This document shows, in pieces, positions 27,902-36,239 of a stretch of 64,000 nucleotides of DNA; positions within the stretch are counted from its first letter, which is position 1; every line of letters begins with the position of its first letter. Source of the DNA: Danxiaibacter flavus. Its GTDB lineage: Bacteria > Bacteroidota > Bacteroidia > Chitinophagales > Chitinophagaceae. The notes under the pieces were generated by a model. It saw only the letters and a list, made by a program, of their open reading frames with translations, was not told the origin of the DNA and did no database searches. The stretch is from contig NZ_JAULBC010000005.1 of NCBI RefSeq assembly GCF_041060425.1, forward strand, positions 310,001 through 374,000, in the 5' to 3' direction. Made by a program: the position numbers and the translations under genes.

Positions 27902-30114
27902 TTCCCCAAGTATTCCGCCAGCCTGTTAACTGCTGCAGCCGCCGCATTAATCTGTTCCTGCGCTTCTTTAAAGTTTCGCTGTTCGATTGCTTCGCGAATT
28001 CCGGGCATGGTTTTAACCCCGTAGCCGGTGTAAAATCCGGGTGCATAAATGCTGTGCTTGAACCAGCTTCTGCGCGGAAGGCCATCAGGCAGTAACAGCG
28101 ATTGTTCGGCCTGGTACAGTTTGTTGTTAAATGTTGCTTCAGATGTTCCTGCCGTTAGCATTTTTTTGGATGAAGAACTTAGGCTATCGGCATTTTTTTG
28201 CAGTTTATCCAATGCGTTTTTTAGTCCTGAAAAATCGATATAAGGAATGGGATCTTTTGCAGCCGGAGGATTGTAAGTAAGCGTTGGATCGGCGGCAAGC
28301 TGATAGAGTTTTTTCCCGATTACTTCGTTTTCAGTAGCAGTTGCATCCCGCAGATCGTCAACCATTGACTGCAATTCTGTAACATAACTGTTGATGGTTT
28401 TATGCAGGGATGAGAAATTAAAAGGCAACACGTCTGCATTTGCCATGCGGAGGACGGCAAGTCCTGCAGTTTGAGAAAGCGCGAGGCCGTATGCAAAGCC
28501 CGGGTCTTTAAACCGGCGATAATCATCATAAGAGTCGTAAATGGAATGGTATTCCCCTCCCTCATCTTCACCACCGAAACCCAGGTTTAAAGACGGGATG
28601 CCGGCATGCTGTAAAAATGAAGAATAATCCGAACCGGAACCAAGTGCACCCAAATCAAGATCCTTCTTGCTTAGTGCATCCTTTTTTGATTTTGTGGACG
28701 TTGCATTAACAACTTGCCTGGCATTCGCCCTTTCAAACAGAGAAACTTTTGTTTGAGGATCAGTTAGCTCTTTCGCAATGCCATCCATTAATGGTGTTAA
28801 GGCATGTGAGCCACCGGCTTCCAGAAAGCCGCGCCCGTTATTATCTGTATTAATATATACAACGCATTTCTGTTGCAGCTCCTGCTGATGATCTTCCAGC
28901 CATTCTGTTGAACCGATTAACCCAGGCTCTTCTCCGTCCCAGGCGCAATACACCAAAGTGCGTTTAGGTTTCCATTCGGATTTTAAAAGAGCTCCAATGC
29001 TTTTGGCTTCTTCAAGCATAGACGCCAGACCACTCGCAGGGTCTGCAGCACCATTCACCCACGCGTCGTGGTGATTCCCCCGCACAACCCATTGATCGGG
29101 ATATTGCGCTCCTTTAATTTTTCCTATAACATCATAACATGGAACTGTGTTCCAGTTGAATTCGAGCTTCAAATGCACTTTTGTTTTGCCGGGACCAATA
29201 TGATAGGTCAGTGGCAAAGCACCTCTCCACGCTGCAGGAGCAACAGGACCTTCCAAAGCTGCCAGTAACGGCTGTGCATCTTTATAACTGATTGGCAAAA
29301 CCGGTATTTTCAACAAATTGACCGCTTCATTGTGCGAGGCAATTCTCTTCGCATCTTTTGTAGAACCGATGCCAGGTGTTAACGGGTCACCAGGGTACAC
29401 CACCATATCCATCACTGATCCACGCTGAACACCATACTCATTCTTGAATGCACCTTTGGGATAAACATCTCCGCGGAAATAGCCGTCATCTTTCGGATCA
29501 GAATAAATGATACATCCGATGGCGCCATGCTCCTGCGCAACTTTTGGTTTAATACCGCGCCAGCTTTGGCCGTATTTGGCAATTACGATCTTGCCCTTAA
29601 CATCAACACCCAATTTTGCCAGTTCATCGTAATCTGCCGGCAAACCATAGTTCACAAATACCAGGTCGCCGGTTACATCTCCATCGGCGCTCCATGCATT
29701 GTAGGTCGGCAATTGCCCTTCTTGTCCGCTGGTAGCATCTTCTTTTAATGCTGGCTCTTTAAGAATGGCTTTGTATGCCGCCGGTGAAGTCATTTCCAGC
29801 AACCTTGTTTTTGGTGTAGGAAACAACACCTGGTAGGTTTCAATATTTGTTTCGAAACCATAATCCTTCAGCCTGGCTGCTATCTGATCTGCATACAATT
29901 TTCCCGCAGGAGAACCAATATTATGCGGCCTGTCGGAAAACTGCCTGATCGTAGCACCGATATTCTCAGCGCTCAACGTATTGTTGAAAGTTGTTTCGGT
30001 TTGCCTTTGCTGCGCACTCGATTGCTCTGAAAAACCTGCTATGGATTTTGTTTGTGCTGAAGCAAATAGTGTGCTTACCAGTAGGCATGCACTGCCGAGA
30101 ATGATTTTTTTCAT
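27895..30114 (-). CDS. Secreted M28-family metallopeptidase (glutamate carboxypeptidase II-like)
   Basis: Exported zinc peptidase of 739 residues with a signal peptide ending ASAQ (about residue 21). Domains in order: a protease-associated insert around 130-290, the M28 catalytic domain with GNHHDAWVNGAADPASG, DGEEPGLIGSTEW, YINTDNNGRG and a final YHSIYDSYDD near 345-545, and a transferrin-receptor-like dimerisation domain at the C-terminus. These fit the PSMA-like carboxypeptidase group that removes C-terminal residues from peptides. Zinc ligands HxD, E, D and H are all present. The start is the ATG at 30112-30114. Likely periplasmic peptide turnover. Confidence 0.92.
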   Translation of the reverse strand: MKKIILGSACLLVSTLFASAQTKSIAGFSEQSSAQQRQTETTFNNTLSAENIGATIRQFSDRPHNIGSPAGKLYADQIAARLKDYGFETNIETYQVLFPTPKTRLLEMTSPAAYKAILKEPALKEDATSGQEGQLPTYNAWSADGDVTGDLVFVNYGLPADYDELAKLGVDVKGKIVIAKYGQSWRGIKPKVAQEHGAIGCIIYSDPKDDGYFRGDVYPKGAFKNEYGVQRGSVMDMVVYPGDPLTPGIGSTKDAKRIASHNEAVNLLKIPVLPISYKDAQPLLAALEGPVAPAAWRGALPLTYHIGPGKTKVHLKLEFNWNTVPCYDVIGKIKGAQYPDQWVVRGNHHDAWVNGAADPASGLASMLEEAKSIGALLKSEWKPKRTLVYCAWDGEEPGLIGSTEWLEDHQQELQQKCVVYINTDNNGRGFLEAGGSHALTPLMDGIAKELTDPQTKVSLFERANARQVVNATSTKSKKDALSKKDLDLGALGSGSDYSSFLQHAGIPSLNLGFGGEDEGGEYHSIYDSYDDYRRFKDPGFAYGLALSQTAGLAVLRMANADVLPFNFSSLHKTINSYVTELQSMVDDLRDATATENEVIGKKLYQLAADPTLTYNPPAAKDPIPYIDFSGLKNALDKLQKNADSLSSSSKKMLTAGTSEATFNNKLYQAEQSLLLPDGLPRRSWFKHSIYAPGFYTGYGVKTMPGIREAIEQRNFKEAQEQINAAAAAVNRLAEYLGKL

Positions 30115-30301
30115 GCAGTTATGGTTTCGTTTAATGAGTTAATGGGGCAGGCAGTCGAAGACTAAATATAAGAAATTTGAATAATTGAAAATGGAGAATT
30201 GAAAATTGAAAATGCACAGTCATTTAGTTAAGCATACATCGTCAATTTCGGGAGATGTCTCCGGTCGTGCTAAATGACAGATTTTATAACAGTCCCAATT
30301 T

Positions 30302-30450
30302 TTCCCGTAGGGAATTAAGCTCAATAGAAACAATCCAATCGAGAACCTCATAGTCCTTTAGGGCTTTAACCAAATAAAGGAGTTAATATCCTACGGACAA
30401 TAAAGCCCTTGTGTGCTGGACCTCTATTGAGCTTAAAGCCCTACGGGCTA
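30302..30450. repeat. MITE-like element with terminal inverted repeats, copy 2
   Basis: Terminal repeats are CCCGTAGGG plus TTAAGCTCAATAGA on the left and TCTATTGAGCTTAA plus CCCTACGGG on the right, 23 complementary bases with two unpaired positions between the blocks. The interior holds GGGCTTTAACC and TCCTACGGA, as in copy 1 at 20821. There is no coding content. Confidence 0.75.
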
Positions 30451-30518
30451 CCAACAAAAAGTGTACTGTCATCTTTTTGGATTGCACAAGGAAAGGGCGG
30501 CCCGACCTGCAATTCCCT

Positions 30519-30570
30519 TCATTTTCAATTGTCAACTGTCCCCGCCTGAATGACTTGTCGGGCAGGAATT
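30519..30570. repeat. Dispersed 45-bp repeat, copy B (inverted)
   Basis: Reverse-complement relative of 23217-23263, containing CATTTTCAATTGTCAACTGTC-like and CCCGCCTGAATGAC parts with CGGGCAGG. It ends one base before the acetyltransferase stop codon. Confidence 0.65.
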
Positions 30571-30571
30571 T

Positions 30572-31078
30572 TCAACTAACCAACAGTTTCACCCATATAT
30601 AATCGTCAATTATCTCATTGTTTTTTATGGCTGCTTTGCGGCGAATAGACTCGAGATAAAAACCGTTTTTGCGTAATACTTCCATTGAGGCTTTGTTGTG
30701 TTCAAACACTTCTGCATAAATGCGGATTACGTTAAACTGTTTTTGTATGTAGACGAGCATTTCTTTGACCGCGGCTGTTGCTATTCCGTTACCCCAATAC
30801 GGCTCACCAATAAAATAACCTATTTCCACATTTTTCCGGTACACATCGTCTTTTAAAACACAACCAATGCTACCTACAACTTTGTGTTCACATTCTATGG
30901 CAAAATTCAAATGAGGTTTTTCGCTCAGGCAATGATTGATCCACTGCAGGGCATCCATAACGGTGTATGGACTTGGCAATCTGTCACGCACATTGTTCCA
31001 GATATTTCTGTTATTGGCTATAAGAGCCAGCTGTTGTGCATCTTCACGTTTCCACTGACGGAGTATTACCTGGCTCAT
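30572..31078 (-). CDS. GNAT-family acetyltransferase, RimJ/RimL type
   Basis: Predicted cytosolic acetyltransferase of 168 residues. VILRQWKREDAQQLALIANN at the start, the VEIGYFIGEPYWGNGIATAA loop for acetyl-CoA, and NKASMEVLRKNGF near the end are typical of ribosomal-protein and related N-acetyltransferases. The target is unknown. I start at the ATG at 31076-31078 (MSQVILRQW), since the longer frame begins with TTG and adds no conserved sequence. The downstream flank is the dispersed repeat ending just before the stop. Confidence 0.85.
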   Translation of the reverse strand: MSQVILRQWKREDAQQLALIANNRNIWNNVRDRLPSPYTVMDALQWINHCLSEKPHLNFAIECEHKVVGSIGCVLKDDVYRKNVEIGYFIGEPYWGNGIATAAVKEMLVYIQKQFNVIRIYAEVFEHNKASMEVLRKNGFYLESIRRKAAIKNNEIIDDYIWVKLLVS

Positions 31079-31166
31079 ATACAATCGAAACTTGGATAAA
31101 CGTTGTAAAAATTGCGGCAAACGACTTCGGGCAATGCGGAGTTATCAGTCCCAGAACTATGCGTTA

Positions 31167-31631
31167 CTATATTTTTTCCTCGATCGGTCTTTTAAGATAA
31201 TCGGTATAGCTGGGGAGAATAGTTTCATATTCTTCGTGCATAAACGGCGACGTCATAATAAAATCAGCAGTAGCACGATCGCAAGCCATCGGAATGTTCC
31301 ATGCAACGCCCAATCTCAACAGGGCTTTTACATCACTATCGTGCGGCTGTGACGACATAGGATCCCAGAAAAAGATCAGCACATCAATTTCACCACCGGC
31401 AATCATTGCTCCAATCTGCTGATCGCCACCTAAAGGACCACTTAATAATTTTTTGATCGGTCTGTCCAATGCGTCTTCCACCATGCGGCCGGTTGTTCCG
31501 GTAGCAAATAATTCGTGTCGTGACAGAACGGTTTTATTATACACAACCCAATCAATCAGGTCATTTTTTTTATGGTCGTGGGCCACCAATGCTATTCTTT
31601 TTCTTTTCCCGATCACTTTAATTTGTGCCAT
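31167..31631 (-). CDS. mgsA: Methylglyoxal synthase
   Basis: Converts dihydroxyacetone phosphate to methylglyoxal and phosphate, a bypass that relieves sugar-phosphate stress. The 154-residue protein has the active-site residues His18, Asp70 (SGPLGGDQQIGAM), Asp90, His97 and Asp100 (FFWDPMSSQPHDSD), and the phosphate loop ATGTTG at 43-48. The usual Asn in the ACNRATADF motif is Asp here (ACDRATADF), a small deviation. The start is the ATG at 31629-31631. It is 88 bases upstream of the GNAT gene on the same strand. Confidence 0.96.
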   Translation of the reverse strand: MAQIKVIGKRKRIALVAHDHKKNDLIDWVVYNKTVLSRHELFATGTTGRMVEDALDRPIKKLLSGPLGGDQQIGAMIAGGEIDVLIFFWDPMSSQPHDSDVKALLRLGVAWNIPMACDRATADFIMTSPFMHEEYETILPSYTDYLKRPIEEKI

Positions 31632-32044
31632 AGCTATTGTTTAAGTGGCGTAAATGTAAGGCTTTTTATGTACGATGTGAGGCGATGTACAATGTTAGAT
31701 GTACGGTTTTAGATGTGCGATGTATAATAAGTACGAGTTGCGAAGTACTCAGGTGTGAGAACCGAAGTAAATGTTAACAGTGATTGATCAAAAGCCGGGA
31801 ATTGAAAGGTTTACTCCGGTAAATCTTGTGGCTCAGTGCTGCAAAAAGACCACCGATAGCTATGGGCTATTAATCGCAGAAGCGATGGAGTAAAACCACG
31901 CAGCCGGAAACTACATGGATTGGAGATACTATTAGAAGGATTATAAGCAACTTATGAAATAGTATTTCAAGTGCGAGGAAATCTCTTGCCTCACATCTTA
32001 AACCTCAAGCCTTACACCGGAAACCTGAAACCTAATACCTCCCC
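31632..32044. other. Gap with word repeats and a 40-codon open frame
   Basis: Stuttering TGTACGATGTGAGGCGATGT-type words occupy 31668-31727, followed by a GTACGAGTTGCGAAGTAC word. A plus-strand frame of 40 codons runs from an ATG at 31771 to TAA at 31891-31893, and GGTTTACTCC/GGAGTAAAACC (near 31809 and 31885) form an imperfect inverted pair within it. The frame may be chance or a decayed gene tail. Near 31990-32040 are ACCTGAAACCTAATACCT words. Confidence 0.4.
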
Positions 32045-32668
32045 TCAATACGCTGATCCCTCCATACGCGTGTTCTGCAAATTCGCCCAGATCACCTCAA
32101 GTATATATTTGTCGGCAGAGGGGGAACTGCCTTTGATTTTTACATATTGCAAAGTGCATGTTTCTGGCTTGTTGGTTTTTTCCTGATTCTTTGTGTAGGC
32201 ATAGCCAAAACCTTCCACATTGCTTCCTGAAACCTTTATTTCGTGCTCAAACTTCCACGATTTCTTTATGCTGTTTCTGAGCGCATTAAAGTTGCTCATA
32301 AGGTCGGGATATTTTAATTGAGAATACTCAGTGCCTATGTATGCCTTATACAATTTATCATCGGCGAAATCCATTCTCAATACATTATTGGTGCCATTAA
32401 AACAAGGTATTTTAATTCCGCCAGCCTTGTATGTCAATGTTTCCAGGACAATTGAGTCGCCGCCACTGCCGTAAGGAGGCCTCTTTTCCGATTCGGTGTT
32501 AACCAGCTTTATATTGCTGTATCTGCTATTAATGGTATCTACAACCGTAGGTTTACTCATACCCGGTTTAATGGTAAACAAGTTTTCAAACGCACAGCGA
32601 GCAGTTTGCGCATGCAATAAGGCACTAAACACAGTGGCGATTATTACAAGAAGCAGCTTTTTGGACAT
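32045..32668 (-). CDS. Secreted protein of unknown function
   Basis: Exported protein of about 207 residues. Starting at the ATG at 32666-32668 gives a clear signal peptide (KKLLLVIIATVFSALLHAQ); a longer frame from TTG would add a 28-residue stretch without signal features and is unlikely. The mature part is mixed alpha/beta with four Cys residues, and it includes IKPGMSKPTVVDTINSRY, which resembles the start of SmpA/BamE-type repeats only loosely. I do not recognise a family. It stands alone between two repeat-rich gaps. Confidence 0.65.
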   Translation of the reverse strand: MSKKLLLVIIATVFSALLHAQTARCAFENLFTIKPGMSKPTVVDTINSRYSNIKLVNTESEKRPPYGSGGDSIVLETLTYKAGGIKIPCFNGTNNVLRMDFADDKLYKAYIGTEYSQLKYPDLMSNFNALRNSIKKSWKFEHEIKVSGSNVEGFGYAYTKNQEKTNKPETCTLQYVKIKGSSPSADKYILEVIWANLQNTRMEGSAY

Positions 32669-32802
32669 AACTTCTATTTGACATTTTAGGATTAAGTGAT
32701 GACAGCACGCCGCAATCGCGGGCAGAGCTGTATCTAACTTCCTAACAATCAATAATCGTTATTGTTCAGTTTGTTTCCGGGATAAACAAAAATTAATCGG
32801 CC

Positions 32803-34953
32803 TTAGTTTACAAATACCTCATCTACAAAAATCCACCCTTTACTGCCTTTTCCGCCATGCCACTCCGGAAGTTTGGCGATAGGAACAAGCACTATTTTAA
32901 GACATTTAACCGTTGTTGGTTTAAAGTCGCAGGAAACAGAAATATTTATTCTTTCAGTTTCCGTCTTTTCCGGTTGTTTCGGCTCAATGCGGGAAAGCAA
33001 AGCCATGTTTTTTTCATCTGTGCCACCCCATATTTCGGCTCTTACCGGAGGAAATATATAACCGTTTATATCTTTGAGAAGGCTAATTGTTACATTTTTT
33101 GCTTCTACCGGTTTGTTGTACATCATTACGGCCACCATATTGCTATCCTTGTAACCGAGCCATTTGCCACTGCCCGCGTTCAAATCGCTTTTATCCAGGT
33201 CAATTAGTGTTTTCGCACCGGCGCCTTTATATCTCGCATCCGGTCGCGTCACTAACACGGCACTGTCTGCAACATAAGTTGTTTTGAAAAAGTGTTCCTG
33301 GATAATATCGCTACTGATCCATCCCGGCTTAAAAGCTTTAGCCCTGACGGTGACATCCTCTTTTAACACCACATTTTTGTCATAAACCGGGGAGTTTACG
33401 CTGTCAGGATCTTTTCCATCCAACGTATAGCGAATGGTCGTGCCGTTTACATATTGTTTCAGCTCCAACGGCAATGGTTGGGCCGTTATGATGGGCTGTT
33501 CATTCTGAAAAATAGGAGGCGTCAATTTTAATACAACAGTATCCCCTTTGAATCCGGTTTGAAAACTGATGTTCTTGTTCTTAGATGCAAGATATTCAGC
33601 ATCCTTTGATACTACAGACGTGTTCCACAAATACACCGTTTTTAGTTTCGGTAAAGATGTAAGAGCAGTAAGATCGCCCGATTTTACGGTTGTACCGGAA
33701 AGTGAAAGGCTTTTAAGGAATTGAAGGTTTTTCAACTCTCCCAATGTTTTTCCCGTTACAGCTGTAAAGTTGAGATTCAGTTTTCTCAGATTCTTGAACC
33801 TGCTGATGATTTTAAGATCTTCATCCTTTACACCCATGTTTTCCAGGTTCAATTCTACCACCTGGTTTTCCAAAGGCTTTAATTCTTCCAGTTGTTTGGA
33901 ATCATAAAACGGTTTGTTGTAGAAATTTACAACTAACGCCGGAGAGCCTATAGCCACCTGGGATATTATACGATTGTTGTTTGTTAGTTTCTGGATTTGT
34001 TTTTCATCGGCAGCAGCAAAATCATACTGCTCGTCGGCAGATTGCTTTAAGACTTTCGTCGCGAGAACACGCAACGTGTCTTTCTCAGGCAAATCGATAA
34101 CCCTTTTATCAAATAAAGAGCCGCCTTTGATCCATGCATATAAAATGGACATCTCCTCTATACTTAACTGAGGTTTTCCCGCCGGCGGCATGTGTTCTTT
34201 TTCTTCTTCCGGAAGATGAATGCGATGCATCATTAAACCAAGATCGGCCCTGCCGGAATCCCACAGTTTTCCATTCTTGCCACCTTTCAACAACAACTCT
34301 TTTGTATCCATAACCAACTCACCCTTCGCCTTGCTGCTGTTATGGCAACCCATACATTTTGCCTGGAGTATCGGTTGCACGAGATCGGCATATACGACCG
34401 CATCCTCTAAAGGAGCGACTTGCTTTTTCTTGTCGGGAGTTACCGGTGCCAGTACAAAGTTTTCACCGTGGGTAATGTTTGCTCCCAGATGTGAAGCAAT
34501 GGCAATTAAAACAGCGATCGACAATGCTGAGGCATAAGAAAACAATCCGCCTCTTTCTATTTTTAGTCTGAAAGAATAAAAAGCGTAGAGGACAAAAGAA
34601 GTGGATGCACCCAGCCATTTGTGCCAGGCTATCGCGTCGGAATCGTAACCCGGTTCTCTTGAAAGAAACAATCCCATTAAAGCTGTAACGGCCGCTGAAA
34701 GCGCAGCTGCAAGCAGCAGGATGTCAGTAACATCTTTGTACCACTGATGTGATTTTAAATTCTCTGAAGCAAATAGTTGCCACGCCACATAGAGCAAAAC
34801 CAATACAATAGGAAAGTGTAAAATCAGTGGGTGCATACGACCTATCACCTGCAACCATGATGGTACCACCAATCTGCTACTAAACACCAACAGAAAAAAC
34901 AATAAGATGTTTAAAGGAAGCAGGGACGCCGCTACAAGTTTTTTAATTTTCAT
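32803..34953 (-). CDS. Multidomain membrane cytochrome c with leucine-rich and chitobiase-like parts
   Basis: Protein of 716 residues with an unusual layout. Residues 1-160 hold about five membrane helices of the DUF2231-like type (VIGRMHPLILHFPIVLVLLY). A Planctomycete-type cytochrome c domain follows, with CMGCH at 200-204 and a possible Met ligand in EHMPPAG. Residues about 350-480 look like leucine-rich repeats (LKNLQFLKSLSLSGTTVKSG). A chitobiase C-terminal-like Ig domain (IRYTLDGKDPDSVNSPVY) spans about 500-570, and the end is a beta-sandwich, possibly discoidin-like. I use the ATG at 34951-34953; the longer frame begins with GTG and runs into repeat sequence. It is the last of four same-strand genes and probably the redox partner of the DUF1549/DUF1553 protein. 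Confidence 0.8.
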   Translation of the reverse strand: MKIKKLVAASLLPLNILLFFLLVFSSRLVVPSWLQVIGRMHPLILHFPIVLVLLYVAWQLFASENLKSHQWYKDVTDILLLAAALSAAVTALMGLFLSREPGYDSDAIAWHKWLGASTSFVLYAFYSFRLKIERGGLFSYASALSIAVLIAIASHLGANITHGENFVLAPVTPDKKKQVAPLEDAVVYADLVQPILQAKCMGCHNSSKAKGELVMDTKELLLKGGKNGKLWDSGRADLGLMMHRIHLPEEEKEHMPPAGKPQLSIEEMSILYAWIKGGSLFDKRVIDLPEKDTLRVLATKVLKQSADEQYDFAAADEKQIQKLTNNNRIISQVAIGSPALVVNFYNKPFYDSKQLEELKPLENQVVELNLENMGVKDEDLKIISRFKNLRKLNLNFTAVTGKTLGELKNLQFLKSLSLSGTTVKSGDLTALTSLPKLKTVYLWNTSVVSKDAEYLASKNKNISFQTGFKGDTVVLKLTPPIFQNEQPIITAQPLPLELKQYVNGTTIRYTLDGKDPDSVNSPVYDKNVVLKEDVTVRAKAFKPGWISSDIIQEHFFKTTYVADSAVLVTRPDARYKGAGAKTLIDLDKSDLNAGSGKWLGYKDSNMVAVMMYNKPVEAKNVTISLLKDINGYIFPPVRAEIWGGTDEKNMALLSRIEPKQPEKTETERINISVSCDFKPTTVKCLKIVLVPIAKLPEWHGGKGSKGWIFVDEVFVN

Positions 34954-34979
34954 GAAATCTAAAGCAAACTGGTTGTTAT

Positions 34980-35170
34980 GAGTACGAGTTACGAAGTACG
35001 TAGTACCTAGGTTTGACAGCACCTAACATTCGTAACAATTTTATTGTTAAAACAGAAAACTACGAAGACGAAAAGCGCAGGTCTTAAAAAGGAACTTATA
35101 ATATAAGCCGGTTTGTGTATTTCCAACCGGCCCGAACCTTTCGTACCTCGTACTTCTTACTTCGTACTTT
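34980..35170. repeat. Inverted pair of GTACGAAGTAC words between operon genes
   Basis: AGTACGAGTTACGAAGTACG with TAGTACCTAG (34980-35010) faces GTACCTCGTACTTCTTACTT with CGTACTTTG (35143-35171). The right word ends just before the stop codon of the NHL gene. Single copies of the word are at 18902-18928 and 31729-31748. Confidence 0.65.
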
Positions 35171-35173
35171 GCC

Positions 35174-36202
35174 CTACGCTGTTCTCTTTAATTTATAAGG
35201 ATAAACTTTTCCTGAAGCCCACTGCGCAACATATAAGTTTTCATCGCTGTCAACACATACGTCGTGTGGATGAACAAATATTTTTTCTGTCTGTTGCATT
35301 GGTTGCAGTACACCGTTTACATATTTAGGTTCGCTTCCACCAATATTGCTTACTACTTTATTGTCCTTATCCAGGATGGTTACAAAGCCGGAACCTTCCA
35401 GCTTCATATCCGGAGAGCGCAACACAGCGGCATATAAATGATCCTTATGAATTACCGGGCGGCATACACATGCGCCAGGCAATTTGATCACTTCAAGCAA
35501 CTTGCCTTCTTTTGTAAAACGTTTGAAGCAATTACGCGTTCTGTCTGTAACAAGCAAAGTTGTTTCACCGCTACGTTTGTCAAACACTATACCGTGCGCA
35601 TTATCCAGATGCTCATCTCCTTCTCCCCTGCCACCAAAATAATGCTTCAGATTTCCTTTGCTGTCATATTGCAACACATACTGTGCTCCGTAACCATCGG
35701 CAATGAAGATGTCTCCATTTTCATCAATGGTTGTTTCGGTAGGAACAAATTCCTCCGCTTTTTTATAGATTCCCGGATCCATTGGCGTACTGATGGTCAA
35801 CAGAATCTTGCCGTCCATTGTTGTTTTATACACCTGGTGTTTTGCTGTATCGGTAATATATAAATACTCTGTTCCATTTTCATTATGGAGCGTTAAACCG
35901 TGTGCACCGGGAAATTCATGTCCCCAGCTCTCCAACAGTTTACCCTTTGTGTTGTAAACAAGAATGTTGTTCTTTGTTTCGTTGGTAAGCAGAAAAATAC
36001 GGCCGTGTTTATCCTGCACCATTTCGTGACAGTCGTTCACCGGATATTGCGTGGGGTTGGCTTTGCTCCATGCTGTATCCAATGTATAACTCATATTGTT
36101 GTAGCCGTATACTTTGCCTTTTTCTTTTGCAAACAAGTCCTGCATAATCAAAATGCCGCCGGTAGCAAAAGAGGTTTGTTGTAAGAATTTTCTGCGGTTC
36201 AT
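35174..36202 (-). CDS. Tat-exported NHL-repeat beta-propeller protein
   Basis: Exported protein of 342 residues with a Tat-like signal (NRRKFLQQTSFATGG). The rest consists of about six blades with NHL-type motifs such as GAHGLTLHNENGTEYLYITD, DENGDIFIADGYGAQYVLQY and HPHDVCVDSDENLYVAQW. Propellers of this type resemble the lyase domain of peptidylglycine amidating enzymes, but no metal site can be assigned with confidence. It is the third gene of a same-strand set of four, 37 bases after the DUF1501 gene, so it most likely works with that periplasmic module. The start is the ATG at 36200-36202. Confidence 0.82.
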   Translation of the reverse strand: MNRRKFLQQTSFATGGILIMQDLFAKEKGKVYGYNNMSYTLDTAWSKANPTQYPVNDCHEMVQDKHGRIFLLTNETKNNILVYNTKGKLLESWGHEFPGAHGLTLHNENGTEYLYITDTAKHQVYKTTMDGKILLTISTPMDPGIYKKAEEFVPTETTIDENGDIFIADGYGAQYVLQYDSKGNLKHYFGGRGEGDEHLDNAHGIVFDKRSGETTLLVTDRTRNCFKRFTKEGKLLEVIKLPGACVCRPVIHKDHLYAAVLRSPDMKLEGSGFVTILDKDNKVVSNIGGSEPKYVNGVLQPMQQTEKIFVHPHDVCVDSDENLYVAQWASGKVYPYKLKRTA

Positions 36203-36239
36203 AATTTTTGTTGTGTTAAGGAGAGTTCGATGTAATATT

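Larger units (their letters stand above)
30115..30571. other. Repeat-filled gap before the M28 peptidase gene
   Basis: This 457-base gap contains GAATTGAAAATTGAAAATG words (30188-30212), an outer inverted pair ATGACAG/CTGTCAT (near 30273 and 30466), the MITE-like copy 2 between them, and copy B of the 45-bp repeat at 30519-30570. It holds the same parts in nearly the same nesting as 20710-21196. No gene is visible. Confidence 0.6.

Noticed and set aside
27807..28085. 92-codon minus-strand frame at the end of the M28 peptidase gene
   Set aside because: It overlaps the peptidase coding sequence in a different frame and runs out into the inverted word repeat.
31771..31893. Structured RNA (riboswitch-like) at the inverted pair GGTTTACTCC/GGAGTAAAACC
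   Set aside because: One imperfect 10-base pairing and no match to a riboswitch core that I know; the following gene is on the opposite strand.
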